10,575 nucleotides of DNA, taken from contig JAAZAI010000247.1 in the NCBI GenBank assembly GCA_012514445.1, positions 1-10,575 of the forward strand, in the 5' to 3' direction. Of the stretch, positions 1 to 5,224 are shown piece by piece. The notes below the pieces were generated by a model. The model had not been told where the DNA came from. It did no database searches and saw nothing but the letters and a program-made list of their open reading frames with translations. The position numbers and the translations under genes were made by a program. The stretch comes from Lentisphaerota bacterium. GTDB taxonomy: Bacteria; Verrucomicrobiota; Kiritimatiellia; RFP12; UBA3636. Position 1 is the first letter of the stretch; each line of letters opens with the position of its first letter.

Positions 1-31
1 GCGGCGGAAACACCACGCTAAACCGTTGAGA
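1..31 (-). other. attC-like site, partial at window edge
   Basis: This is the outer half of an attC: the R''-like core GTTGAGA (25-31, plus strand) with an L''-like CTAAAC at 18-23. It is nearly the same as the corresponding half of the site at 1051-1109. The matching R' half lies left of the window, so at least one more cassette boundary is expected there. Confidence 0.55.
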
Positions 32-217
32 GAAAGTCTGGCACAAAGACAACGGCGGCGCAAGGGATAAAACGTTGTTGAACGGAGCCGCCTTCGCGCC
101 AGGCGCTTCGGCGCGCCACGACCGCGCCGGGACGCCGGGACGGATTGCCGCCGCTATGGGGTTTCAATGGCCTTCGTCGGGTCGCGGAAAATCGCGGGCC
201 TGGCCCCTTGTTTTCTA
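1..217 (-). repeat. Long direct repeat, copy 1 (cassette body)
   Basis: From about base 8 to 217 this stretch is nearly identical by eye to 1082-1330, apart from a 35-bp unit present once here and twice in copy 2. It covers half of an attC and the cassette body beside it. It contains GC-rich self-complementary stretches (around GGCGCTTCGGCGCGCC and GCGCCAGGCGC) and no convincing gene. A short minus-strand ORF of 28 codons begins at about 238 and runs into it, but nothing supports it as a gene. The two copies lie in the same orientation, each ending in an attC, which suggests two related cassettes rather than an insertion sequence: no terminal inverted repeats or transposase are seen. Confidence 0.85.
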
Positions 218-268
218 GCCAAAATTTCTTTGAGTCTCATGCTCGTCACCCCGCTTTCCCTAATCCGT

Positions 269-655
269 TTATGGCAGAACTTTCCATGGTGTACGTCCGC
301 GGTGAGGTTCGGCGAGCTTGCGAGCCGTAACCTCCGACGCTTGGTTCGGCTCGTTCTTGTTCCGGTTCTGAAACGTTCTCATCACAAACCAGGCAACCAA
401 GGCTGCGCCAGCGAAAGAAATGGATGAGACCGTGTTGTCGGCGTTCCAACTTCCGTGCCAACCTCGGAGCGTGCAGACGACCGTGAGGGGAACGTGGAGA
501 AGCAGCCAGATCGGGGATGCGGCAAGTAGGGCAATCTGGGCTGGGCTGAATCCCGTACCCGTGCACAGCATGAATGCGACGCCATACGCATAGCTGCCGG
601 CCACGTACGCTACCGCACTGGAGAGGACGTACTTCTTGAGAGGATGTCGTTTCAT
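269..655 (-). CDS. Small multi-spanning membrane protein, cassette-encoded
   Basis: A 128-residue protein of unknown function, probably in the inner membrane. Hydrophobic segments lie at about residues 8-31, 40-62 and 78-94, with a basic N-terminus (MKRHPLKK). From residue 103 the tail NQASEVTARKLAEPHR is encoded by the attC at 288-350, so the tail reflects the recombination site and not the protein's function. In the other two sites of this type the same position (GCTGACGT) supplies a TGA stop; here it reads GGA, and translation runs nine more residues to TAA at 269. The start at 655 is preferred to the longer upstream start at 721 because it falls five bases after the preceding attC, matching the other cassettes. 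The upstream extension would be translated attC. I recognise no family; it resembles other small membrane proteins typical of cassettes. Confidence 0.72.
   Translation of the reverse strand: MKRHPLKKYVLSSAVAYVAGSYAYGVAFMLCTGTGFSPAQIALLAASPIWLLLHVPLTVVCTLRGWHGSWNADNTVSSISFAGAALVAWFVMRTFQNRNKNEPNQASEVTARKLAEPHRGRTPWKVLP
288..350 (-). other. attC-like recombination site
   Basis: 63 bp. On the plus strand the degenerate R' (GGTGTAC, 288-294) is followed by GTCCGCGGTGAGG; the other end is the R'' GTTCGGC (344-350). The inner arms GAGGTTCGGCGAG and CTCGCAAGC...CCGTAACCTC pair with a single extrahelical base, as expected of a folded attC bottom strand. The length equals that of the site at 1560-1622. 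The R' core has lost the AAC/GTT triplet, so this site may be inactive. Confidence 0.6.
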
Positions 656-660
656 ATCGT

Positions 661-738
661 TTGTGACGTCAGCCTTGATGCGCTGAGGAAGCCGCGCCCG
701 GCGCGGGGTCCGAAGTCGCATCCGAGGCTTGGTTCGGC
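661..738 (-). other. attC-like recombination site
   Basis: 78 bp, between the degenerate R' TTGTGAC (661-667) followed by GTCAGC, and the R'' GTTCGGC (732-738). An outer arm GATGCG pairs with CGCATC, and an inner GC-rich hairpin CCGCGC/GCGCGG forms the tip. The minus-strand segment GCTGACGT next to R' supplies the stop codon of the upstream cassette gene (TGA at 669-671). Confidence 0.62.
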
Positions 739-1046
739 TTCTTCTTCCGTTCCATGAACAACCCGATCAGGACTGCGTTCAGCACGAATCCAACCATGCA
801 TGGAATGCCCAGGTACTGGGGGAACGGGCGCTCGCGCACCGCCCACACAGCGAACTTTCGACGATCATTTGGGACAAGGCCAGGAAACGACTGGGCCAGT
901 TTCTGCTGGTCAATCACCTGTGCACGATCCAGTTCGGTGTATGCCGAAGAGACGCGAAGGGTGTACATCTCCGCGACGAGCCACATCGCCGGAATGACCA
1001 GCAGTGCCGCTATGAGGTTCAGTGCTATCAATGTCCGTTTCATCAT
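669..1046 (-). CDS. Small two-segment membrane protein, cassette-encoded
   Basis: A 125-residue protein with two hydrophobic segments (about residues 6-28 and 78-98) that flank a charged ~50-residue loop, probably outside the membrane. A basic KRKKK-type cluster (ERKKK, 99-103) follows the second segment. From P104 onward the tail (PNQASDATSDPAPG..., ending SSAHQG) is encoded by the attC at 661-738, and the stop lies inside that site. The start is the first of two adjacent ATG codons, four bases after the preceding attC core; AAGG directly in front would suit the second ATG (1043) better, so the first residue may be absent. The function is unknown and no family is recognised. It lies immediately upstream of the membrane-protein cassette at 269-655 on the same strand, but each is a separate cassette, so functional linkage should not be assumed. 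Confidence 0.75.
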   Translation of the reverse strand: MMKRTLIALNLIAALLVIPAMWLVAEMYTLRVSSAYTELDRAQVIDQQKLAQSFPGLVPNDRRKFAVWAVRERPFPQYLGIPCMVGFVLNAVLIGLFMERKKKPNQASDATSDPAPGAASSAHQG

Positions 1047-1050
1047 CCTT

Positions 1051-1109
1051 GCCGAACGATTAGCGTTTTATCACTTGCGCGGCAAAAACACCACGTAAAA
1101 CCGTTGAGA
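1051..1109 (-). other. attC-like recombination site
   Basis: 59 bp. The R' core is GCCGAAC (1051-1057, GTTCGGC on the minus strand) and the R'' is GTTGAGA (1103-1109). Inner arms GTTTTA (1065-1070) and TAAAAC (1096-1101) pair, and the tip is the hairpin TTGC-GCG-GCAA (1075-1085). The gene at 669-1046 starts four bases beyond the core, as a cassette gene should. The R''/R' outer pairing is limited to AAC/GTT plus one or two bases. Confidence 0.6.
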
Positions 1110-1347
1110 GAAAGTGTGGCACAAAGACAACCGCGGCGCAAGGGATAAAACGATGTTGAACGGAGCCGCCTTCGCGCGATGCGCTTCGGCGCGCCACAAG
1201 CCGCCTTCGCGCCAGGCGCTTCGGCGCGCCACGACCGCGCCGGGACGCCGGGACGGATTGCCGCCGCTATGGGGTTTGAATGGCCTTCGTCGGGTCGCGG
1301 AAAATCGCGGGCCTGGCCCCTTGTTTTCTATGGCCCCTTGTTTTCTA
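1082..1347 (-). repeat. Long direct repeat, copy 2 (cassette body), expanded
   Basis: Nearly identical by eye to 8-217. It differs by two tandem expansions: a 35-bp unit present twice (1164-1198 and 1199-1233) and a 17-bp unit, TGGCCCCTTGTTTTCTA, repeated at 1314-1330 and 1331-1347. A 96-codon minus-strand reading frame (1071-1361) covers this copy and stops inside the attC, but its arginine-rich, low-complexity product and dependence on repeat DNA make it an unlikely gene. Confidence 0.85.
1164..1233. repeat. 35-bp tandem duplication
   Basis: Two 35-bp units (1164-1198, 1199-1233), each beginning AGCCGCCTTCGCGC and ending GCGCGCCAC plus A or G, differing at only a few positions. The homologous place in copy 1 has a single unit, so this is a local expansion. 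Each unit contains GCGC-TTCG-GCGC, which can form a UUCG-type hairpin. Confidence 0.85.
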
Positions 1348-1360
1348 TCGACGGAAAGCA

Positions 1361-1410
1361 TCTCCGATTCCCTTCGAATCCGGTCGATTCCAGTCGATTC
1401 GGGTCGAAAC
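1361..1410. repeat. 10-bp period degenerate repeat
   Basis: Five consecutive 10-base units: TCTCCGATTC, CCTTCGAATC, CGGTCGATTC, CAGTCGATTC, GGGTCGAAAC. The common core is TCGAWTC. It lies within the cassette whose attC is 1051-1109, downstream of the possible small ORF at 1418-1549 and ahead of the long repeat. Confidence 0.7.
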
Positions 1411-1417
1411 TTACCGC

Positions 1418-1549
1418 TTACAACCCACGGGAACGAGATTCAAGCAGGTTCATCTTGAACGTTGCGAATTCCGCGACCGCTTCTCCCTGCTCTCCGACGA
1501 ATTGCAGATACCTCCTCTTACTCTCACGCAACCGTTCGAGGCCGCCCAC
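1418..1549 (-). CDS. Possible very small cassette ORF
   Basis: A 43-residue reading frame with a GTG start 10 bases after the attC core at 1560, rich in E, R, K and L (for example GLERLRESKRRYLQFVGEQG). Its composition is more protein-like than the alternative ATG frame at 1450-1554, which gives a serine/arginine-rich 34-mer. It could be a real micro-protein, the C-terminal leftover of a longer gene, or noise. No ribosome binding site is evident and no family is recognised. It is the only sequence in this cassette, apart from the repeats, that resembles a gene. Confidence 0.25.
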   Translation of the reverse strand: MGGLERLRESKRRYLQFVGEQGEAVAEFATFKMNLLESRSRGL

Positions 1550-1559
1550 GCCATCTTCG

Positions 1560-1622
1560 GCCCAACGTCAGCGGTGAGGCGGCGGCGCGGTAGCGACGCT
1601 AGCCTCCGATGTTTTGTTGGGA
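1560..1622 (-). other. attC site, best match to consensus
   Basis: 63 bp. On the minus strand the R'' TCCCAAC (1622-1616) and the R' GTTGGGC (1566-1560) are a perfect CCCAAC/GTTGGG pair, and R' fits the integron core consensus GTTRRRY. Inner arms GAGGC/GCCTC and GGTAGCG/CGCTAGCC pair with an extrahelical base. The stop codon TAG of the adjacent gene (1599-1601) lies inside the site. This site is the main support for calling the region an integron-type array. Confidence 0.75.
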
Positions 1623-1823
1623 TCGTCTTCTTCCCCTTTTCTGTATCCCTCGAACAATCAACACTGCCGCAGTGCCGATCAGGATCGAGAGAACGACAGC
1701 GATGGTTCCCAGGATGTAAGTGTTTTGGGGGGACGGCGGCGGCTCATTCCCTGCGTCGTACAATCCGGCATACGCGGCGACTGCCGGAACTCCGAAGGTA
1801 AGGACGCAAAGCGGCTTCTTCAT
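1599..1823 (-). CDS. Small exported or membrane protein, cassette-encoded
   Basis: A 74-residue protein. MKKPLCVLTFGVPAVAAYAG is a basic-then-hydrophobic N-terminus that could be a signal peptide or first membrane segment. After a short proline-rich linker (PPPSP) comes a second hydrophobic segment at about residues 38-58 and a strongly basic end (KRGRRR). The last residues, QQNIGG, come from the attC. This would be the first cassette of the array. The start at 1823 is preceded by the attI/attC-like core GTTGGGA (1843-1837, minus strand) at a cassette-like distance of 13 bases; there is no strong ribosome binding site. The layout resembles small signal-plus-one-helix proteins with a basic C-terminus, but I recognise no family. 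The cysteine at position 6 is too early for a lipobox. Confidence 0.62.
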   Translation of the reverse strand: MKKPLCVLTFGVPAVAAYAGLYDAGNEPPPSPQNTYILGTIAVVLSILIGTAAVLIVRGIQKRGRRRSQQNIGG

Positions 1824-1836
1824 TTCATCATTTCAA

Positions 1837-1870
1837 TCCCAACATATTCTGCGTCACGCATATTTTGGGC
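1837..1870. other. Imperfect palindrome with integron-like core (attI or decayed attC)
   Basis: On the minus strand GCCCAAAATATGCG pairs with CGCAGAATATGTTGGG around a short loop (GTGA/TCA), leaving about three unpaired bases. The terminal GTTGGGA (1843-1837) resembles the integron core and sits just ahead of the first cassette gene. A second core-like GCCGAAC occurs at 1880-1886. At 34 bp it is shorter than attC sites usually are, so it may be the attI junction or a deleted attC. Confidence 0.4.
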
Positions 1871-1919
1871 AAGGCACCCGCCGAACCGTAACATGCGTCA
1901 AAAAAATACCGTAAGTGGC

Positions 1920-1948
1920 TTGACTGCAAAAACCGGAAGTTCTAATAT
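1920..1948 (+). promoter_or_regulatory. Strong sigma70-like promoter
   Basis: TTGACT (1920-1925), a 17-base spacer and TAATAT (1943-1948): one mismatch to consensus in each hexamer at ideal spacing. It points away from the cassette array, where an integrase promoter would lie. Downstream are the ORF at 1948-2157 and, about 210 bases on, the metalloprotein gene at 2162, which it may now drive through a long leader. Confidence 0.6.
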
Positions 1949-2157
1949 TGACGAATACGACGAAGTACTCATGGAGACAGGATAGGCGTCAACTTCAACC
2001 CCAGACCCCTGCGCCGCTGGACCCCGACCCCAAATGGCCGGATGGCTACATCGAGGCTATAAGAAAACCCTCTTCAACGCACTTTTCCTCTTCTGATCCC
2101 AGAATGTATTCCCAGTCAGCCCCTGCCGTCAAGTCTTTTCAAGGTAATTACGATTAG
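1948..2157 (+). pseudogene. Possible remnant of an integron integrase N-terminus
   Basis: A 69-codon frame opened by TTG, which overlaps the promoter -10 element, so no credible start remains. Its middle part, PLDPDPKWPDGYIEAIRK (about 2008-2061), looks like the N-terminal region of some environmental integron integrases, in which a W-P-x-G-Y-x-E-A-hydrophobic stretch precedes the SAM-like DNA-binding domain. That resemblance is from memory, not from a search. After IRK the sequence turns serine-rich and loses any resemblance. The position, divergent from the array and next to its first cassette, is where an integrase gene would be. It could instead be ordinary non-coding sequence. Confidence 0.3.
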
Positions 2158-2161
2158 GATT

Positions 2162-2527
2162 ATGAAGAAGTCGCATTCAACCTGGTTCGACTGGGCGGAG
2201 GCGGAGTCCGCCGACGTCCTGGCGGGCCTCCCCGCCGACATCCGCGCCAAGCTCGGCAACATCCTGATCACGCTCGAAAACCGCCCGGCGCCCGAAGACG
2301 AGGACGACGACCTGCTCGGGCTCTTCACCGGCTGGACGTACGGCGAGGAACTCGAGGAGCAGGATCCTCTGGCGCCGTCCGTGCGGCTCTTCATCGAGAA
2401 TCTCCGGCGGGAGGCGGACGACAATCCGCGCCGCTTCCGCGAAGAAGTTCGCACGACGCTCCTGCACGAAATCGGCCATTATCTCGGACTCGACGAAGAC
2501 GGGCTCGACGCGCTCGGCATCGGCTAG
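2162..2527 (+). CDS. Zincin-like metallopeptidase family protein (PF06262-type)
   Basis: 121 residues, the usual size for this minimal-zincin family. Near the C-terminus H102-E-I-G-H106, followed by YLGLDED, gives the HExxHxxGxxD pattern: two histidines and probably D111 would bind zinc, and E103 would be the catalytic base. The preceding text fits the family: an N-terminal amphipathic stretch with LPADIRAKLGNILITLEN, an acidic insert (PEDEDDDLLGLFTGW), then RLFIENLRREADD and REEVRTTLLHEIGHYLGLDE. No signal peptide is present, so it should be cytosolic. Known structures of the family show a zincin fold, but physiological substrates are not established. The TAGGA before the ATG is only two bases away, so ribosome binding looks weak. 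No neighbour on its strand explains its role; a LacI remnant follows 61 bases downstream. Confidence 0.92.
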   Translation: MKKSHSTWFDWAEAESADVLAGLPADIRAKLGNILITLENRPAPEDEDDDLLGLFTGWTYGEELEEQDPLAPSVRLFIENLRREADDNPRRFREEVRTTLLHEIGHYLGLDEDGLDALGIG

Positions 2528-2588
2528 GCCGCCTGACGTCGTCCCGTCTTGTCTCGCCGAGCCTCCCGCTGCCGCTGGAGTCGCAAGC

Positions 2589-2729
2589 ATGACACACGGT
2601 CCGACAATTCCCATGCAACCGGCCACGCTCCGAGACATCGCCGCGGCGGTCAACGTGAAACACGCCGGCGGGACGTCAATCGAGGGGGACCCGGGCCAGA
2701 GCCTACGTTTGGAATTCCTGCATTGTTGA
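2589..2729 (+). pseudogene. Truncated LacI-family regulator (HTH fragment)
   Basis: A 46-codon frame whose residues 13-26, TLRDIAAAVNVKHA, match the first helix and turn of the LacI-family helix-turn-helix (T-[IL]-x-D-[IV]-A-x-x-A-x-V). A complete protein would continue with a T-V-S-R-x-L recognition helix; here it changes to GGTSIEGDPGQS and stops at TGA (2727-2729). No other frame nearby restores the missing part. LacI-type regulators often sit beside glycoside hydrolase genes, and this remnant lies tail-to-tail with the GH106 gene, whose stop codon starts at the next base. It is probably a deletion relic. A functional micro-protein is unlikely, since half of the DNA-binding domain is gone. 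Confidence 0.6.
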
Positions 2730-5201
2730 CTAGCGCGAAGGGACGAGCGTCACGGGGCCAAGGAGACCGCCGTCCATCAGGTCCCAGCCAGACGCATCGA
2801 ACGGCTTGTAGCGGTCATTGACGAAGTTGATGTCGCGAAAGATCTTCCAAGACACACCGCGTCGATCCAAGTCGCGGATGCGGTTCGCGGCCAGCGTCGT
2901 GACCTCCACGGCCAACTGATTGACCTTGCGCTTCAGCGCGCATGTCGGCAGCGCGATGCGAAATGGCGCCTGGACGAGCACGCCCACCTCGATCCCGTTG
3001 AGGAACACGCGTGCGCTGTGCCGCACCTCGCCGAGATCAAGCCACCAGCACGTCGCCGCGTCGGACGACGGCAGGCCGAAGCGCGTCTCGTAGCGCACCG
3101 TCCCGCCAAATCGCCGCAGTTCGGGGATGCCGAACTCGGTGATGGAGGCGAGCGTCTTCCGCTGAATCGGCTTGGGACGGCGCGGACCGCCCGCGACGAA
3201 CGAGATCGTCCAGGGGCCCGCCACCGGCTGGCGCCTGGAAATCTGCAGTCTGTCGTACCGCCATCGCGGGAAAGCGGGTTTGCCAATGGGCAGTTCCACC
3301 AAAATCGACTGTTGCGGTTCAAGCTGGAGGCGGAGACCACGCCGTGTGATGGGGGCGCAGCCCGCATCGGCGGTCCAGGGGTCGCGAAGGATGGCCTGCG
3401 TACCGGGAGCGGCTGGATTGACCCAGCCGTCGAAGGCGACGTCTCCACGGTTGACGACGAAGTACAACGTGGAGCCATCCTCAAGCCTGCGGCGCACGCA
3501 ACGCAGCCCCGTTCCCGCCTGAAAAGACTCGCCTCCGCATGCCTCGGCATCCAACGCAGTTCCAGGCGTCGCGGACGCGGTGAAGGCGGGTTGCCGCCGC
3601 AACGCCGCGACATCGCGACGGAGGGATCTGCGCCTCGGGGCCAGCCGCTGCAATCCAGGGACGTCCCAATCGCCGGGGTCTCCGCCTCCGACGATCGGGA
3701 CGCCCGCCTCGGCGAGCTTCCGAAGCGAAAGCACCGTCTCAGCGGGAATGTAGCGCAGCGGCGGCAGCACCACCGCCCGATAAGTGCCGCCGGGAAGCCG
3801 GACCCGGTTGCCTTCCGCAGCGGCCTGCTGAAGTTGCCGGTCCGACACGTAGTCGAACGGCACGCCGCGGTCCCAGAGAACTTGGGCGGTCTCGTGCAGG
3901 GGTTCGCCGTAGCCCCAGGAGGCACCGCTGATGCAGAAGTGGCGGAGCCGCCCCTCGGGCTTCATGCTCAGATCGGACAAGGGCCAGTACACCAGGACGC
4001 TTTCGTCCGGTTCGCCCGCCTGCAGAAAGGACTGGCAGCGGGCGATGTAGGCGTTCACCACAGGCCAGTCGCGCCAGAGCGGATTGCGGGAGTTGATTTG
4101 CGTGGATGCGTAGAAGAGCCATCCCGGCCAGGCGGCATCCGCAGGTGAATAGGCCGTGCCGTGGCAGACGATGTGGTTGATGCCGCAGAGAAACAGATAG
4201 TCCGTGTAGCGCTTGACCTTGCCGAGATCGCTGCGCCAGTGGTCGGAGAGCCACGTGTAACTCTCGGCCGAGATGAGCTTTCGCCCTGCCACGTGGCCGG
4301 CCGACGATGCGAATTTCTGGACGAGCGGGTCGATTCCGTCACAGAAGATCTCCGTTTCGGGAATGTCGGCCTGCGCGTAGATGTCCAGAAGGTTGCCGGG
4401 CGAACCGTGCGCCTGATTCCGGAACCGGAGACCGCGCTTGTGACAGAGCGACGACCACGTTCCGGAGAAGTTGTCCAGCAGCATCTCCTCGATCGTGAGG
4501 CGGAAGTCGTGCAGCACGCGGCCGACCGTGTCTTTGGGCAGCGTCCCGTTCACGGGATCGAACGCCTCCAGAAAGTCCCGGAGATCGTAGCCGCGGCGCT
4601 TCGCGAACTCATCCAGCAGGCGATGCGACCAATCGGTCGCATACTCCCAGGAGTCGTGGAACTGCGCACGCACCAGATCGGCTGGAACCCTGTCGAAAAA
4701 CCGGCGGTTGAACCGCTCCAGATGATGTGCGACGGCGAGGCGGTCGAACATGTCGATGCTGTAGCCTTCGCCGCCGGGGGCCGGGCGCTTGATCGGCTCC
4801 CGGCTCCAGGCCGCCTTCGCCAAGTAGCGCGCGCCGTCCGGCGCCTCCTTCCGGTCCAGAGTCAACTTGACGGATCGCTCCCGCATCGGGACGTCCGCGC
4901 CCCCCAGTCGCCATCCGGTGCCGGGAATCACGTCCACGCCCAGGCCCAGCCGCTTGGCTTCACAGCAGGCGTACAGCATCAGTTCCAGCCAGCGGTCGGA
5001 AAGAAACGCCACATCGCGCGTCTCGGCACCCGCGACGCCGTAGATCGGCGTGATCTCAACTCCGCCGAATCCGGCATCGCGCAGGGCGCGCAATTCGCGC
5101 TTGAGGTTCCTCTCGTCCACGGCCGAGCCGTGCCACCACCAGCGGGTCCAGGGTTTGTGATCGCGTTGAACAACAGGCCAGACGGGTGATTTCGATTTCA
5201 T
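2730..5201 (-). CDS. GH106-type alpha-L-rhamnosidase
   Basis: 823 residues. The opening PWTRWWWHGSAVDERNLKRE followed by GFGGVEI (residues 17-50) is the family signature at the start of the barrel domain. Further family-like segments are AQFHDSWEY (with D183 and E186) and LISAESYTW (with E313); these acidic residues are the likely active-site and metal-site candidates, judged by position and conservation from memory. The C-terminal ~100 residues, from DLGEVRHSARVFLNGIEVG (722 on), are a galactose-binding-like beta-sandwich. GH106 enzymes remove terminal alpha-L-rhamnose, typically from pectic rhamnogalacturonan side chains. No signal peptide is visible, so cytoplasmic action is likely. The start at 5201 has AGGA six bases upstream; a longer frame to 5564 merely overlaps the GH78 gene. 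It lies 23 bp after the GH78 gene in one operon. The length is short for the family (many exceed 900), but the ends look complete. Confidence 0.9.
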   Translation of the reverse strand: MKSKSPVWPVVQRDHKPWTRWWWHGSAVDERNLKRELRALRDAGFGGVEITPIYGVAGAETRDVAFLSDRWLELMLYACCEAKRLGLGVDVIPGTGWRLGGADVPMRERSVKLTLDRKEAPDGARYLAKAAWSREPIKRPAPGGEGYSIDMFDRLAVAHHLERFNRRFFDRVPADLVRAQFHDSWEYATDWSHRLLDEFAKRRGYDLRDFLEAFDPVNGTLPKDTVGRVLHDFRLTIEEMLLDNFSGTWSSLCHKRGLRFRNQAHGSPGNLLDIYAQADIPETEIFCDGIDPLVQKFASSAGHVAGRKLISAESYTWLSDHWRSDLGKVKRYTDYLFLCGINHIVCHGTAYSPADAAWPGWLFYASTQINSRNPLWRDWPVVNAYIARCQSFLQAGEPDESVLVYWPLSDLSMKPEGRLRHFCISGASWGYGEPLHETAQVLWDRGVPFDYVSDRQLQQAAAEGNRVRLPGGTYRAVVLPPLRYIPAETVLSLRKLAEAGVPIVGGGDPGDWDVPGLQRLAPRRRSLRRDVAALRRQPAFTASATPGTALDAEACGGESFQAGTGLRCVRRRLEDGSTLYFVVNRGDVAFDGWVNPAAPGTQAILRDPWTADAGCAPITRRGLRLQLEPQQSILVELPIGKPAFPRWRYDRLQISRRQPVAGPWTISFVAGGPRRPKPIQRKTLASITEFGIPELRRFGGTVRYETRFGLPSSDAATCWWLDLGEVRHSARVFLNGIEVGVLVQAPFRIALPTCALKRKVNQLAVEVTTLAANRIRDLDRRGVSWKIFRDINFVNDRYKPFDASGWDLMDGGLLGPVTLVPSR

Positions 5202-5224
5202 AAGGCATCCTGGGTGGAACACGA

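Larger units (their letters stand above)
1..1843 (-). mobile_element. Integron-type gene cassette array (CALIN-like), partial
   Basis: Seen: attC-like imperfect inverted repeats at 1560-1622, 1051-1109, 661-738 and 288-350, plus the half at 1-31, all in the same orientation, at intervals of about 370-500 bp. Three small minus-strand ORFs each start 4-13 bases after the outer core base of the preceding site and run into the next site. Three of the sites share the segment GCTGACGT or GCGGACGT next to the core, and two share GCCGAACCAAGC at the other end. Known: integron cassettes are one ORF plus one attC, with the ORF stop often inside attC. Inferred: an array read on the minus strand, beginning near 1843 and continuing past the left edge. 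No intact integrase is present, so it is either a CALIN or a broken integron. One site (1560-1622) fits the attC core consensus well and the others are more degenerate. Confidence 0.72.

Noticed and set aside
1..1347. Insertion sequence or transposon bounded by the ~220-bp direct repeats
   Set aside because: No transposase, terminal inverted repeats or target duplication is seen; the attC sites explain the boundaries better.
1071..1361. 96-codon minus-strand frame ending in the attC
   Set aside because: It is a translation of repeat DNA, arginine-rich with no domain; the homologous copy at 8-217 does not preserve a comparable frame with a start.
1..1410. CRISPR array from the repeated blocks
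   Set aside because: Repeat units differ in size and spacing, there are no regular spacers and no cas genes.
3018..5189. Long plus-strand frames (3018-4148, 4161-5189)
   Set aside because: Both are antisense to the GH106 gene, without ribosome binding sites or family features.
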